DNA from: SZUA-265 sp965651905
Lineage (GTDB): Bacteria; Myxococcota_A; Polyangia; Polyangiales; Polyangiaceae
NCBI GenBank assembly: GCA_965651905.1
Contig: CBFGUG010000004.1
Span: 62,001 to 126,000, forward strand
Reading direction: 5' to 3'
DNA: 64,000 bases
Shown: positions 9,268 through 17,604 of the stretch, one piece after another
How the letters are laid out: each line of letters starts with the position of its first letter
Numbering within the stretch: the first letter of the stretch is position 1
The notes under the pieces: generated by a model
Seen by the model: the letters and a program-made list of their open reading frames with translations, nothing else
The model's database searches: none
What the model was told of the DNA's origin: nothing
Made by a program: the position numbers and the translations under genes

Positions 9268-10302
9268 TCAGCCCAGCACTTCCGAGAGCAACTCGCCCAA
9301 TCGCGACGCTGCGGGGTCGTCAGTCAGGCGCGCGAGGGAGTTGTTCACCTTGGACAGAGTGGGTTCGATGAAGCGCAGGTAACTGGCGTCGCCTTTGTGG
9401 CGTTCGATGTAAACGAAGCGGCCCGCGTCTTTGAGCTTGCGCTGCACGGTGACGAGGTCGAACTCGCGGCGTACGCGTGACAGCTCGCTGGCGGCTAAGC
9501 CGCGGTGCTCGACGAACTCGGCTAGGCGGGCGTCGACGAAGGCGTCGTCGAAGGTTTGGTAGCTGTCGTTCAGAAGCGCGACCAGGTCGTAAACCTGAGG
9601 GCCCAATAGCGCATCCTGAAAGTCCACCCAGGCGAGTGAGTCGCCCTGAGTGACCATCAGGTTGCGGCTCTGGTAGTCGCGATGGACGAACCCTGCAGGC
9701 AGTGCGGCGATCGCCGACGCGATTGCCTTTGCGCAGCTGGTGAACGTTTGGGCTTGGCTCTCGCTGAGCGAGATGCCGCGTGCTTCGAGGCCGTATTCGC
9801 GAAAGTGTTCGAGCTCCCATTCGAGCAAGGGCTGATCGAAGCGGCGACTGCGCACGATGCTGCTCGACGGCAGCTCCGTTAGCGCGCGTTGCGCCCGCGC
9901 GAGATCGGAGACCGCGCGCTGATACAGCTCGGTCTTTTGCGCTGGGGCGCGTTCGAGTCGATCGGCTAGCGTCTCGTCGCCCAAGTCTTCGACCAAGATC
10001 CAGCCGCGGTCACAGTCTTGGCCGAGCAGCGCGGGCACGCGCACCCCGCGTTCGGTCAGCAACTCCAGCACCTCGATGAACGGCCATTTCCTGCCAGCGA
10101 GCAGCGAGTCGTCGGCGGCTTCTTCCGATTTCAGGGCGTCGGGGAAGAACATGCCGACGGCGCGCTCTCCGTCCGCGTAGCTGACGCGCAGAAAGCGCCT
10201 CGTCGATGCTCCGCCCGGCATCTCACTCAGCTCGAACTTCGTTGGTTGATGCGCGCGCGCCAGGGCGGACAGCGGCTCGAGGGAAAATTCGGTGCGGGTC
10301 AC
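9268..10302 (-). CDS. AmgK-like aminoglycoside phosphotransferase family kinase
   Basis: The 344-residue protein has the APH/choline kinase fold: an N-terminal lobe with GGASTRRFLRVSY and EDLGDETLADRL, the catalytic loop FVHRDYQSRNLMV (about 206-218) and the metal-binding WVDFQDALLGPQVYDLVALL. The HRDYQSRN and DFQDALLGP signatures are those of the AmgK family, which phosphorylates the anomeric hydroxyl of MurNAc or GlcNAc in peptidoglycan recycling. The substrate here is inferred. In AmgK organisms a MurU nucleotidyltransferase usually lies adjacent, but none is seen in this window. The gene is divergent from rsmG with only 38 bp between the start codons. Confidence 0.8.
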   Translation of the reverse strand: MTRTEFSLEPLSALARAHQPTKFELSEMPGGASTRRFLRVSYADGERAVGMFFPDALKSEEAADDSLLAGRKWPFIEVLELLTERGVRVPALLGQDCDRGWILVEDLGDETLADRLERAPAQKTELYQRAVSDLARAQRALTELPSSSIVRSRRFDQPLLEWELEHFREYGLEARGISLSESQAQTFTSCAKAIASAIAALPAGFVHRDYQSRNLMVTQGDSLAWVDFQDALLGPQVYDLVALLNDSYQTFDDAFVDARLAEFVEHRGLAASELSRVRREFDLVTVQRKLKDAGRFVYIERHKGDASYLRFIEPTLSKVNNSLARLTDDPAASRLGELLSEVLG

Positions 10303-10340
10303 GGCGGCTACTGTAATCTCGCGAGCCTCATGGCGGAAAA

Positions 10341-11018
10341 ATGCTGAGCATCCCCAGCGCGGGTTTCGGATCGCAGATCGAGCGCTGCATTCAGGGCGTG
10401 GTCGACAGCGCTTCCGCGGTGAGTGGGTTCGACGCGAGCCTGCAGTTGCGGCCAGCGGCTAATTTCGGAGACCGTGAGCGGGAGCGCGTGGCGCGCTACT
10501 TGGAATTGGTCGTGCAGTGGGGAGAGCGCGTGGATCTCACGGCAGCGCGCGACGAAGACGAGTTGGTTGATCTGTTCGTCGCTGATGCCGTGGTGCTCGC
10601 TGCGACGACCAGCGATATGGAAGATTGGGTTGATATTGGAACGGGGGCGGGGGCGCCTGGGCTGCCCCTGCAGCTATTTCGTCCCAACTTGCAGATGTGC
10701 CTGGTCGAGCCGCGAGCGAAACGGGTCGCGTTTCTGCGGAGCACGGTGGGGGCACTGGCCGCCGACGATATTCGGGTAGTACGTGGTCGCGCCGAAGCCG
10801 TGCGCGACGGGGCTCACGAGGTTGCGGTCTCGCGCGCGACGTGGGCGCCTGATCGCTGGCTGGTCGAGGGCGCGCGCTTGGCGCGACGTCACGTGTGGGT
10901 GCTTCTGGCTACCGCCGAGCCGCCGACGCTGCCCGGCTGGCAGGTGGATGCGCATTGCCGTTACGAGTGGCCGCTCACGGGGGTGAGTCGCAGCGCACTT
11001 CGCTTCGTACGGATCTGA
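10341..11018 (+). CDS. rsmG: 16S rRNA (guanine-N7) methyltransferase RsmG
   Basis: The 225-residue protein carries the RsmG/GidB Rossmann-fold signature: VDLTAARDEDELVDLFVADA, the SAM-binding DIGTGAGAPGLPLQL, VEPRAKRVAFL, then VVRGRAE and SRATWAPDRWL. The enzyme methylates N7 of G527 in 16S rRNA. An N-terminal extension of about 30 residues precedes the conserved core, so a start slightly further downstream is possible; the ATG at 10341 has an upstream GGCGGAAAA. The gene is not beside mnmG/gidA or parA, its usual neighbours in many genomes. Confidence 0.9.
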   Translation: MLSIPSAGFGSQIERCIQGVVDSASAVSGFDASLQLRPAANFGDRERERVARYLELVVQWGERVDLTAARDEDELVDLFVADAVVLAATTSDMEDWVDIGTGAGAPGLPLQLFRPNLQMCLVEPRAKRVAFLRSTVGALAADDIRVVRGRAEAVRDGAHEVAVSRATWAPDRWLVEGARLARRHVWVLLATAEPPTLPGWQVDAHCRYEWPLTGVSRSALRFVRI

Positions 11019-11122
11019 AGAAAATTCGCCTGGACGTCATGTGATCCGGGAACCATTCCGACCAATTTTCGGCGGTGAAAGCTGTTTGACGCCTGGCGGC
11101 AGGTGGGCGAAAACGGGCGCCT

Positions 11123-12394
11123 ATGATTAGTCCTGTGGTTTCGGGCACGAGCGAGCGCCCGAGCTGGATCTCGCGTCTGATCAGAGGTCCTGCGCACTTC
11201 GCCTCTTGTTTCAAGTGGCTGATGCTGCTGGTGGTGGTGGTGTCGAGCGTGGGGTGGTCGAGTGACGTGCAGGCGTACGCTTGGATGATCCGCGAGGGTT
11301 ACGCCAAGTGCACCACTTGTCACACCGATCCCAGCGGCGGCGAGTTGCTCAACCACATGGGGCGCGTACAGAGTGAGCGGTTGCTCAGCGCCGACTGGGG
11401 CAATGGCGACGCGGTGACGAGTGACGCCAAATTGCTGTACGCGCTCGACGAGCCCGACGAACTCCGCGTCGGCGGTAGTTTCCGAATGATGAGCATCTAC
11501 ACCATGGCCAAGGACGAGGCGCCGAGTGACCTCGCCACCTTCCCCATGCAGATGGATGTGTATGCCGCGGCGGATTTCGGCACGCTCAAGGCCGGGGTGA
11601 GCGTTGGTTACGCCAACGTGCCCGAAAACAGCGCTCACCTGCGCGGCGCACAGTTGTTGGACAAAGAGAGCGGCCCCAACGTGATCTCGCGCACCCACTG
11701 GATCGGTGCAGATATCGGTCAAAACTGGCTCTTGAGGGCAGGGCGTCTGAACTTGCCGTTCGGCATTCGTCTGTCGGAGCACGTGCTCTACGTGCGCGAC
11801 GCCACCAAGACGGATCGTGAGTCCGACCAGAGCCATGGCCTAGCGCTGGCTTATACAGGCGGCCACTGGCGTGGCGAGGGCATGTTCGTCTTGGGCAACT
11901 ATCAGATCTCCCCAGACGACTACCGCGAGCGCGGTTTCGTCGGTTTTGCCGAGTACATCATCGATCCGCAGTTGGCGGTCGGCGTGAGTACGCTGATTTT
12001 GCAGAGCGCCAAGAGCCTGTTCACGGGTAGCCAGGAACGCACCATTCGTCACGCTCACGGTCCGACGCTGCGTTACGTGCCGTTCGATCCCCTCGTGGTC
12101 TTGGCGGAACTCGACGTGCTCAAGACGACGGGGTACGGCATCGGCTACACGGGTATGCTGAACGCCGATGTCGAGCTCATGCGTGGACTTCACGCGGCCG
12201 CGACCTTCGAGGTACTCGATCGCGGCCTGCCCGACGGTCTCGACGAAGGGGTGCCCGGGGCGGGCGAAATGCAGTGGGCCGCTTGGGTGACCGCACAGTG
12301 GTTCTTCTACACGCACTGGGACTTCCGCGTGGACGCGCTATTGCGCAAGGACGCAGCAACGGCCTTGCAGGCCCAGGTGCACTTCTACTTTTGA
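11123..12394 (+). CDS. Outer-membrane barrel protein with N-terminal c-type heme motif
   Basis: A signal peptide (about 30-51, ending WSSDVQA-YA) is followed by a single CTTCH heme motif (C63, C66, H67) in a short segment of about 40 residues. The remaining 330 or so residues alternate in a beta-barrel manner (LRVGGSFRMMSIY, FGTLKAGVSVGYANV, WLLRAGRLNLPFGIRLSEH) and end VHFYF, an aromatic C-terminus as used by BAM substrates. The build is a monoheme domain fused to an outer-membrane porin-like barrel. The next gene, 19 bp downstream, encodes another secreted CxxCH protein, so the two probably act together in electron transfer or metal handling (inference). Confidence 0.75.
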   Translation: MISPVVSGTSERPSWISRLIRGPAHFASCFKWLMLLVVVVSSVGWSSDVQAYAWMIREGYAKCTTCHTDPSGGELLNHMGRVQSERLLSADWGNGDAVTSDAKLLYALDEPDELRVGGSFRMMSIYTMAKDEAPSDLATFPMQMDVYAAADFGTLKAGVSVGYANVPENSAHLRGAQLLDKESGPNVISRTHWIGADIGQNWLLRAGRLNLPFGIRLSEHVLYVRDATKTDRESDQSHGLALAYTGGHWRGEGMFVLGNYQISPDDYRERGFVGFAEYIIDPQLAVGVSTLILQSAKSLFTGSQERTIRHAHGPTLRYVPFDPLVVLAELDVLKTTGYGIGYTGMLNADVELMRGLHAAATFEVLDRGLPDGLDEGVPGAGEMQWAAWVTAQWFFYTHWDFRVDALLRKDAATALQAQVHFYF

Positions 12395-12413
12395 TGCCGT
12401 GGAGCGAAGCGAA

Positions 12414-12935
12414 ATGAGCACTCCGATGTTTGAGCGAATTCGACACAAGGCGATCGCGGCCCTGGTCTTGGGACTCGTCGCGCCCGCGTTGTGGACGACG
12501 ACGGCCAGCGCTAGCATTAACTATTTCAACGTACTCAACCAGGAGTTCGGGTTCGTAGGAAACTGCAGTGTCTGCCACAGTGGTGCTCTCGGATCTGTGA
12601 ACACTGCGACGAAGCCGTTTGCGCAAACCCTGAAAGCAAACGGAGCCGTCGGGAAGATGGACGACGACGCTCTGCGTATGATTCTGTTCGCTCTGCCTGC
12701 CGATAGCGATAGCGATGGGGACGGTGCTGACGACCTCTTCGAGCTGATGAATCAAGGGGATCCTAGTGACCCCTCCGTACTCCCCGGCGGCTTCGTTCCT
12801 CCACTCGAAGAAACATACGGCTGCTTACGTGTTAGCCGGGCCCCCGCAGGCAGCGACTCGCTGGGCGTGCTCAGCGCGGGCTTGCTCGGCTTGGTACTGA
12901 CCAGCAGTTTGCTGCGCCGTCGCCGACGACGCTGA
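12414..12935 (+). CDS. Secreted CxxCH protein with MYXO-CTERM-like tail
   Basis: From ATG 12414 (GGAG at 12401, 9 nt upstream) the product is 173 residues. It has a signal peptide (ending TTTASAS), a CSVCH heme motif (C51, C54, H55) and an acidic DSDSDGDGADDLFELM segment of calcium-binding or TSP3-like character. The C-terminus is YGCL, a hydrophobic stretch (LSAGLLGLVLTSSLL) and a run of six Arg, which fits MYXO-CTERM sorting tails (Cys, transmembrane segment, Arg cluster). Such tails direct processing and surface anchoring. The protein is likely a surface-linked monoheme cytochrome partnered with the barrel protein encoded just upstream. Confidence 0.75.
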   Translation: MSTPMFERIRHKAIAALVLGLVAPALWTTTASASINYFNVLNQEFGFVGNCSVCHSGALGSVNTATKPFAQTLKANGAVGKMDDDALRMILFALPADSDSDGDGADDLFELMNQGDPSDPSVLPGGFVPPLEETYGCLRVSRAPAGSDSLGVLSAGLLGLVLTSSLLRRRRRR

Positions 12936-13023
12936 GTCAGTTGGCGGAGCTGCAGCTCGCCGAAGCGCGCGACCCCCTTTGCCGAATGAGCTTCGCGGTT
13001 CGTCGAGGCGCGCCGCGGCTGGA

Positions 13024-13557
13024 TCAGTTGGTTGCGGCGTCGGGCGCGCCCGCCTCGACGGTCCCCGCCTCGGCCGAGCCAGCTTCCGTCACGCTGCCTT
13101 CATCGTCTGCGCTGTTGTCGTCAGTGGCGTCGTCGTCGCTATCGTCGGTGCTACTGTCGTCGGTAGCGGCGTCGGCTTCGACAGCGCCGGCTTCGTCGCT
13201 GCCCGCCTCAGGTTCGACGCTGCCCGCTTCTGAACTCCCCGCCTCGTCACCCGCGTCCGCAGATCCTGCTTCAGCGATGGGGCTGCCGCCTTCGGCGTCC
13301 CCAGCTCCAGCTTCCAGCGACCCGCCGTCAGCCGCCGGGGTGCCGCCCTCGGCGGCGCCCGCGTCATCGTCGGTGACTGGGCCTTCATCGGTCGTGCCGG
13401 CGTCATCATCCGCCATGCCCGCGTCATCATCGGTCATACCGTCGCCCTCGAGATCGGTGGTGTCGTCAATCTCGCTGCGGTCGATGTCGGCAATCAGCGT
13501 GCAACCAGCGCTCGTGAAGAGCACGAGAGCCAAGCTCGAAGAGAAGAGACGGTTCAT
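13024..13557 (-). CDS. Asp/Ala/Gly/Ser-rich repeat lipoprotein
   Basis: From ATG 13557 the product is 177 residues: signal peptide LFSSSLALVLFTSAGC with a lipobox, then TLIADIDRSEIDD, after which almost the whole chain is low complexity. The first part repeats D/T/A/G (DDDAGMADDDAG), the second repeats AGSxEAG and DADS, and the end is DAATN. No folded domain is visible. Strong acidity suggests calcium or cation binding or a flexible surface tether. It is divergent from the 5'-3' exonuclease gene across 179 bp, which should hold both promoters. The frame is open well upstream, but the lipoprotein start fixes the N-terminus. Confidence 0.75.
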   Translation of the reverse strand: MNRLFSSSLALVLFTSAGCTLIADIDRSEIDDTTDLEGDGMTDDDAGMADDDAGTTDEGPVTDDDAGAAEGGTPAADGGSLEAGAGDAEGGSPIAEAGSADAGDEAGSSEAGSVEPEAGSDEAGAVEADAATDDSSTDDSDDDATDDNSADDEGSVTEAGSAEAGTVEAGAPDAATN

Positions 13558-13736
13558 GACGTGCCTTCGGTAGCGGCTCGGAGGCGCCGAAGCAAGCGGA
13601 AAACGGTCCGGCCAACCAACGGGAGAGCGAGCGCCCGCCGCGGTAAAAACGCCGCCTTGGGGCTCCGTTGCGTCCCATCGCGCGGCCGCCGATCCTGACG
13701 GTGTCCGTCCGTCTGCAAACAGGCTATCGACGGGGA

Positions 13737-14624
13737 ATGACCCCGGGGCAGAGTCAGCACGCCGTACAGGTCCACGTCGTGGACGGCACGTTCGAACTGT
13801 TCCGCGCGTTCTATGGCGCACCCGCGGCACAGAACACCGAGGGGCGCGAGGTTGGTGCAACGCGCGCGTTGTTGCGCAGCATGCGGCGCCTGCTCGCCGA
13901 GCCCCGCGTGACCCACGTCGGGGTGGCGTTCGATCAGACGATCGAGTCGTTTCGCAACGACCTGTTCGACGGCTACAAGACGGGTGAAGGCATCGACCCC
14001 GCGCTGTTCGGGCAGTTCGAACTAGCGGAGCGTGCCGTGTCGGCGCTCGGCATCGTCACCTGGCCGATGATCGAATTCGAGGCGGATGATGCGCTCGCGA
14101 GCGCCGCGGCGCGTTTCAGCGAGCACTCGGAGGTCGAGCGCGTGGTGATCTGTACGCCCGACAAAGATCTCGCGCAGTGTGTGGTTGGCGGCAAGGTCGT
14201 CTTAGCCGATCGCATTCGCAGTCGTGAACTCGACGAGGATGGCGTGCGGGACAAGTTTGGCGTCTCCCCCGCGTCGATCCCCGACTACCTTGCCCTCGTG
14301 GGAGACTCGGCTGATGGCATCCCGGGGGTGCCTCGCTGGGGCGCCAAGAGCGCCGCGAGCGTGCTGGCTCGGTACGAACACATCGAACGAATCCCGGCGT
14401 CTGCTGCCGATTGGGACGTGCAGGTGCGCGGCGCCAAGGCGCTCGCCGAAAACCTGAGCGTGAACATGGAGGCGGCACTCTTGTATCGGCGTTTGGCCAC
14501 GCTAAGATGCGACGTGCCTCTCGCGGAAGATCTCGACGGCTTGCGCTACCAAGGACCAGACTCGTCGCGGCTTCGAACCATTTGCGAGACGTTGGATGAC
14601 CCGCGCTTCTTCGAGAGCGTTTAG
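13737..14624 (+). CDS. 5'-3' exonuclease (FEN/PIN-like, PolA N-terminal type)
   Basis: The 295-residue product is a stand-alone PolA-type 5'-nuclease. It keeps the acidic metal ligands: VHVVDGTFELFRAFYG, FDQTIESFRNDLFDGYKTG, FEADDALASAA, ICTPDKDLAQCV and LVGDSADGIPGVPRWGAKSA (the helix-hairpin-helix part). It should cleave 5' flaps or RNA-DNA primers in replication and repair. The ATG at 13737 has a GGGG run too close for an ideal ribosome binding site, so the exact start is uncertain by a few codons. The frame extends 23 codons further upstream without conserved features. Confidence 0.88.
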   Translation: MTPGQSQHAVQVHVVDGTFELFRAFYGAPAAQNTEGREVGATRALLRSMRRLLAEPRVTHVGVAFDQTIESFRNDLFDGYKTGEGIDPALFGQFELAERAVSALGIVTWPMIEFEADDALASAAARFSEHSEVERVVICTPDKDLAQCVVGGKVVLADRIRSRELDEDGVRDKFGVSPASIPDYLALVGDSADGIPGVPRWGAKSAASVLARYEHIERIPASAADWDVQVRGAKALAENLSVNMEAALLYRRLATLRCDVPLAEDLDGLRYQGPDSSRLRTICETLDDPRFFESV

Positions 14625-14689
14625 CCTGACGCGACTGGATGACACGCGCGGCGATACCCAGCAGAGTCCGAACCAGGGAGAGCGACGCG

Positions 14690-15568
14690 ATGACGAACGG
14701 CAAAGACGCGAACGAATCGAATGTGGCCCGAACCCGGCGAGCAGTGGCACTTACCTCATTCGCAGGAGCTGTCGCATCGATCCGGATCGGGTGTTGCCTC
14801 GTCGCGGCCAGCGTGTTCATACCAGCCGCAGCGTCAGCGCAGATGCTACTCGAGTCCTCGCCGTCCGAAGCGTCGTCAACCCGACTGCATTCGCAGCAAG
14901 GGTGGCAGGGCCCCAGCGGACAAACGCTGTTGCCTCCGCCTCCGCCACCCGCGCCTGCTGCGGCGCAAACCGAGCAGCGGCTGCAGCATGCGGAACACGC
15001 GGACTCGGGGCGCGGCTTGCAGTTCGTGTGGCTCACGCCTGAGGTCGGCTTCTCGTGGGCGTCCCTCGGCCTGCTCAGTAACTCCGACCTCGTCGACGGA
15101 GACGTAGTGTCCGATCAAGCTTTGGGGCCCGTCTTCGGCGGCGGTGCCGGGGCGCGTTTGCTCTATCTGACGGCAGGCGCCCGGTTTCGTTACGCCTTGC
15201 TCGACGAGTTCAACATGTGGTCGCTGGGCGCTGAAGTGGCGCTCCGCGTGCCATACGGCAGTTTCGAGCCATACGTCTTCGTTGGGGGAGGCTACCTGCA
15301 GACGCTGTCGTTCGCTGCAGAAGACGATGTGTATGCTTTGGGTGATCAGATCGGTGATCTGAGCGCCAGCGGCGGCTTCGCTCGTTTGGGTGGTGGTGCG
15401 GACTACTTCGTGACACCCGTTTTCTCGACGGGCCTACGCTTGGAAGCGGACTTCACGTTCCTGTCGCGCGACGCCGTGCTCGAGTCTGGCGCGGGCGTTT
15501 ACTCGCGGGATGGCTCCGCCGTCGGGCTGACTGCGAGCGCGTTGCTCGTGCTCGGTTTGCACTTCTGA
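14690..15568 (+). CDS. Outer-membrane beta-barrel protein
   Basis: From ATG 14690 (GGGAGAG about 9 nt upstream) the product is 292 residues. A signal peptide ends near AAASAQ. A Ser/Gln/Pro linker with a polyproline run (LLPPPPPPAP) precedes an eight-stranded-looking barrel (about 110-292): FVWLTPEVGFSWASLGL, ARLLYLTAGARFRYAL, WSLGAEVALRVPYG, FEPYVFVGGGYLQTL, VFSTGLRLEADFTFL, ending LLVLGLHF. It resembles small OmpA/OmpW-like barrels. It lies 18 bp upstream of the PrsW-like gene and may be co-transcribed with it. Confidence 0.78.
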   Translation: MTNGKDANESNVARTRRAVALTSFAGAVASIRIGCCLVAASVFIPAAASAQMLLESSPSEASSTRLHSQQGWQGPSGQTLLPPPPPPAPAAAQTEQRLQHAEHADSGRGLQFVWLTPEVGFSWASLGLLSNSDLVDGDVVSDQALGPVFGGGAGARLLYLTAGARFRYALLDEFNMWSLGAEVALRVPYGSFEPYVFVGGGYLQTLSFAAEDDVYALGDQIGDLSASGGFARLGGGADYFVTPVFSTGLRLEADFTFLSRDAVLESGAGVYSRDGSAVGLTASALLVLGLHF

Positions 15569-15586
15569 GCGCGGCGTGGGTGTGTC

Positions 15587-16717
15587 GTGCCGCACGTGGT
15601 TTCGATTCTATTAGCGGTCTCGCTTCCTGCGGTGCTTCTCGCAATCGTGTGGCGTGCGCTCGCCTCGCGGTCCACGCTTTCGCGTTGGGTGGTCTCTGGT
15701 GGCGTTCTGGCTGGCGTGGTGTTGGCCGTCGGTTGCTGGTTCGCTCAAGTCGCGTTCTGGTCGGTGTCGGGATTGAGTTTGGTCGCGAACACACCGACGG
15801 GCCTGGGCGCCCTGTTGGCGATGTTACTGTTGGCGGCTCCCATGGAGGAGGGAGCGAAGCTGGCGAGCTTGTGGGTGCTGCATCAACTCGGGTCGTTGCG
15901 GAAGCGGGCCGACGGCATGTTGGCTGCCGTGGCAGTTGCTTCGGGTTTCGCGGCAACCGAGTCGATCCTGTTCTTGAGTCTCGGAGGGGATGAACAGGGC
16001 GCACGAGTCGTGCGCGCCCTACTCGCGGTTCCCGCCCATCTGTTCTTCGCCGGGCTGTGGGGGGGCGTGCTAGCGAATCGGGCGAAATTGCATTTGCTCA
16101 GCATCACGTGGTTTGCTGCGATGCTCACCCACGGCCTGTACGACCACATCGTTCTTGGCCGTGGAGAGGGAACGCTCGCCGTGGCGTTACCCTTGCTCAT
16201 GTTGATGACCCTGCTGTCGTGGCTGGGGCTGCGTGACGCTCAGCGTGGGGAGGCCTGGCTACCTCGCCCCGCGTCGGGACTGACGTCTCCGAGTTTGCGC
16301 GACCTCAGAGCCGCTTTGCGCCGTCAGGAACGTCCGCTGGTCATTCGCTGGATTGTTGCAGGGGCGTTCGTGACGACTGGGGTCGTGCTGGTTTCTCTCG
16401 CGCTAGCCGTGCTGTTGGGACACGAACTCGGGGTGAGCTTTGCGGCTGCCAACGAGGCGGACATGCGCTCCAACGGGCCCCTCGTACTACTAGGTTGGTC
16501 GGTGCTGATGGCGTTTCCCATCGCGGGTTACCTGGTTGCCCGAGCGAGCGGTGCGACCAGCGTTCTCGAACCAGCGATGGGTGCGGCGCTGGCGATCGCT
16601 GCCGTCGTGGCGTTGTTGTCGCTAGCGGCGCCGATCGCCGTGGTGTTTGCGTTAGCCGTTGCGCCCGTCGCGTTCGCGCTGGCGTGTTTGGGTGCGTGGT
16701 TCGGGATCAGCAAATAA
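15587..16717 (+). CDS. PrsW-like intramembrane protease
   Basis: The 376-residue polytopic membrane protein starts with GTG. It carries the PrsW-type signatures inside predicted helices: APMEEGAKLASL (E87, E88, K91), GFAATESILF (E125), VPAHLFFAGLWGG (H151) and THGLYDHI. Those residues correspond to the glutamic-type catalytic set of PrsW, which in Bacillus cleaves an anti-sigma factor. The C-terminal 160 residues add about four more hydrophobic segments after a basic cytoplasmic loop (RALRRQERPLVIRW), longer than minimal PrsW. No anti-sigma factor is adjacent, so the substrate is unknown. Confidence 0.82.
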   Translation: MPHVVSILLAVSLPAVLLAIVWRALASRSTLSRWVVSGGVLAGVVLAVGCWFAQVAFWSVSGLSLVANTPTGLGALLAMLLLAAPMEEGAKLASLWVLHQLGSLRKRADGMLAAVAVASGFAATESILFLSLGGDEQGARVVRALLAVPAHLFFAGLWGGVLANRAKLHLLSITWFAAMLTHGLYDHIVLGRGEGTLAVALPLLMLMTLLSWLGLRDAQRGEAWLPRPASGLTSPSLRDLRAALRRQERPLVIRWIVAGAFVTTGVVLVSLALAVLLGHELGVSFAAANEADMRSNGPLVLLGWSVLMAFPIAGYLVARASGATSVLEPAMGAALAIAAVVALLSLAAPIAVVFALAVAPVAFALACLGAWFGISK

Positions 16718-16728
16718 TCCGAAGAAGG

Positions 16729-17010
16729 TCATTGCTCCCGCACGGGTGGTGGTTGGCTTGCTGACGTCACGAGTGCCGATTGTATTTGGAATCGGCGCGC
16801 CTCACTGATGTCGCTACCATCCAGTTCCGACACCAGCACGCGTTGTACGCAGCGCGTGGGAGTGTGACGGTCTTCGTGTTCGATGACTCGCACGCCCAAG
16901 TCTTCCAATGTTTGAATCAACCTGACGATCAGCGGATGCTCGGGAGCTCCCTCGATCTCCAGCATCGACAGCTTTCCAGCGTGCTCGATGAAGCGCACTC
17001 TCGTACCCAT
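16729..17010 (-). CDS. Hypothetical small protein, 93 aa
   Basis: The start at 17010 (MGTRVRFIEHAGKLSML) has a GGGA about 7 nt upstream; the frame is open for 23 more codons. The first part has an alternating strand-helix-strand pattern (MLEIEGAPEHPLIVRLIQTLEDLGVRVIEHE) suggestive of a small alpha/beta ACT-like fold, but this is only a resemblance. The tail is Ser/Pro rich. The gene converges with the PrsW-like gene, with 11 bp between stops. Confidence 0.55.
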   Translation of the reverse strand: MGTRVRFIEHAGKLSMLEIEGAPEHPLIVRLIQTLEDLGVRVIEHEDRHTPTRCVQRVLVSELDGSDISEARRFQIQSALVTSASQPPPVREQ

Positions 17011-17604
17011 GATGTATCCCACTGGCGGCACCCACCGCCAACCTCCCATCGACGGTTTTGCCACCGAACGCCATTTCATTCAAGTGTCGACCGCGTAACC
17101 AGTCGCCCGCAGTCTTGTCGGGAACGGAGCACACTTCTTGCCAAAGTCACTTGGCTACGCTCACGATGGCTTAGCGGCGTGACCAAACGCCGCGCCAGTA
17201 GCGACGCGCCCGAGGGGTGACAGGCTGGAATCGCAGGGCATTGGCGTCGCGCGCCTATGGCATGAGGGGCTGAGACACCCTGCTGTAGCTCCCGTCATGC
17301 TTGTGGCTACTGCGCTCCATGGGGCTGCCGCCCCGTCTCGTTCCTGTCGTCCGATCGAGATCTTGCACCTCGCGGGCATCGGTGGGCTCGTAATCCAGCA
17401 CAGCCGAAAATCCCGTTAGCTGCCCCACGGCGTACCGCGTCACGAGAGAGAACCACATCGTGGGACATTTCGTGCTTCATCAAGTCCGTGGATTCGATGA
17501 CCTTCATACGAGCGTTGGCGCGCGTCGCGTTGTAGAAAGCCAGCTCATGGCGTCACCGCTGCGACTAGTCCGCGTGGGGCAGCGTTGGACCCGAAGGCTT
17601 GATC
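17011..17604. other. Intergenic region with possible gene remnant
   Basis: No intact gene is seen. On the minus strand two frames look like the halves of one damaged gene: MKVIESTDLMKHEMSHDV in one frame (from about 17507) and, after a shift near 17458, FSLVTRYAVGQLTGFSAVLD in the next (to about 17255). No family was recognised. The right end should contain the promoter of the mlaE-mlaF operon. Confidence 0.3.

Noticed and set aside
11123..12394. Simple periplasmic cytochrome c
   Set aside because: Only the first 90 residues fit; the remaining 330 residues have alternating barrel-like strands and an aromatic terminus.
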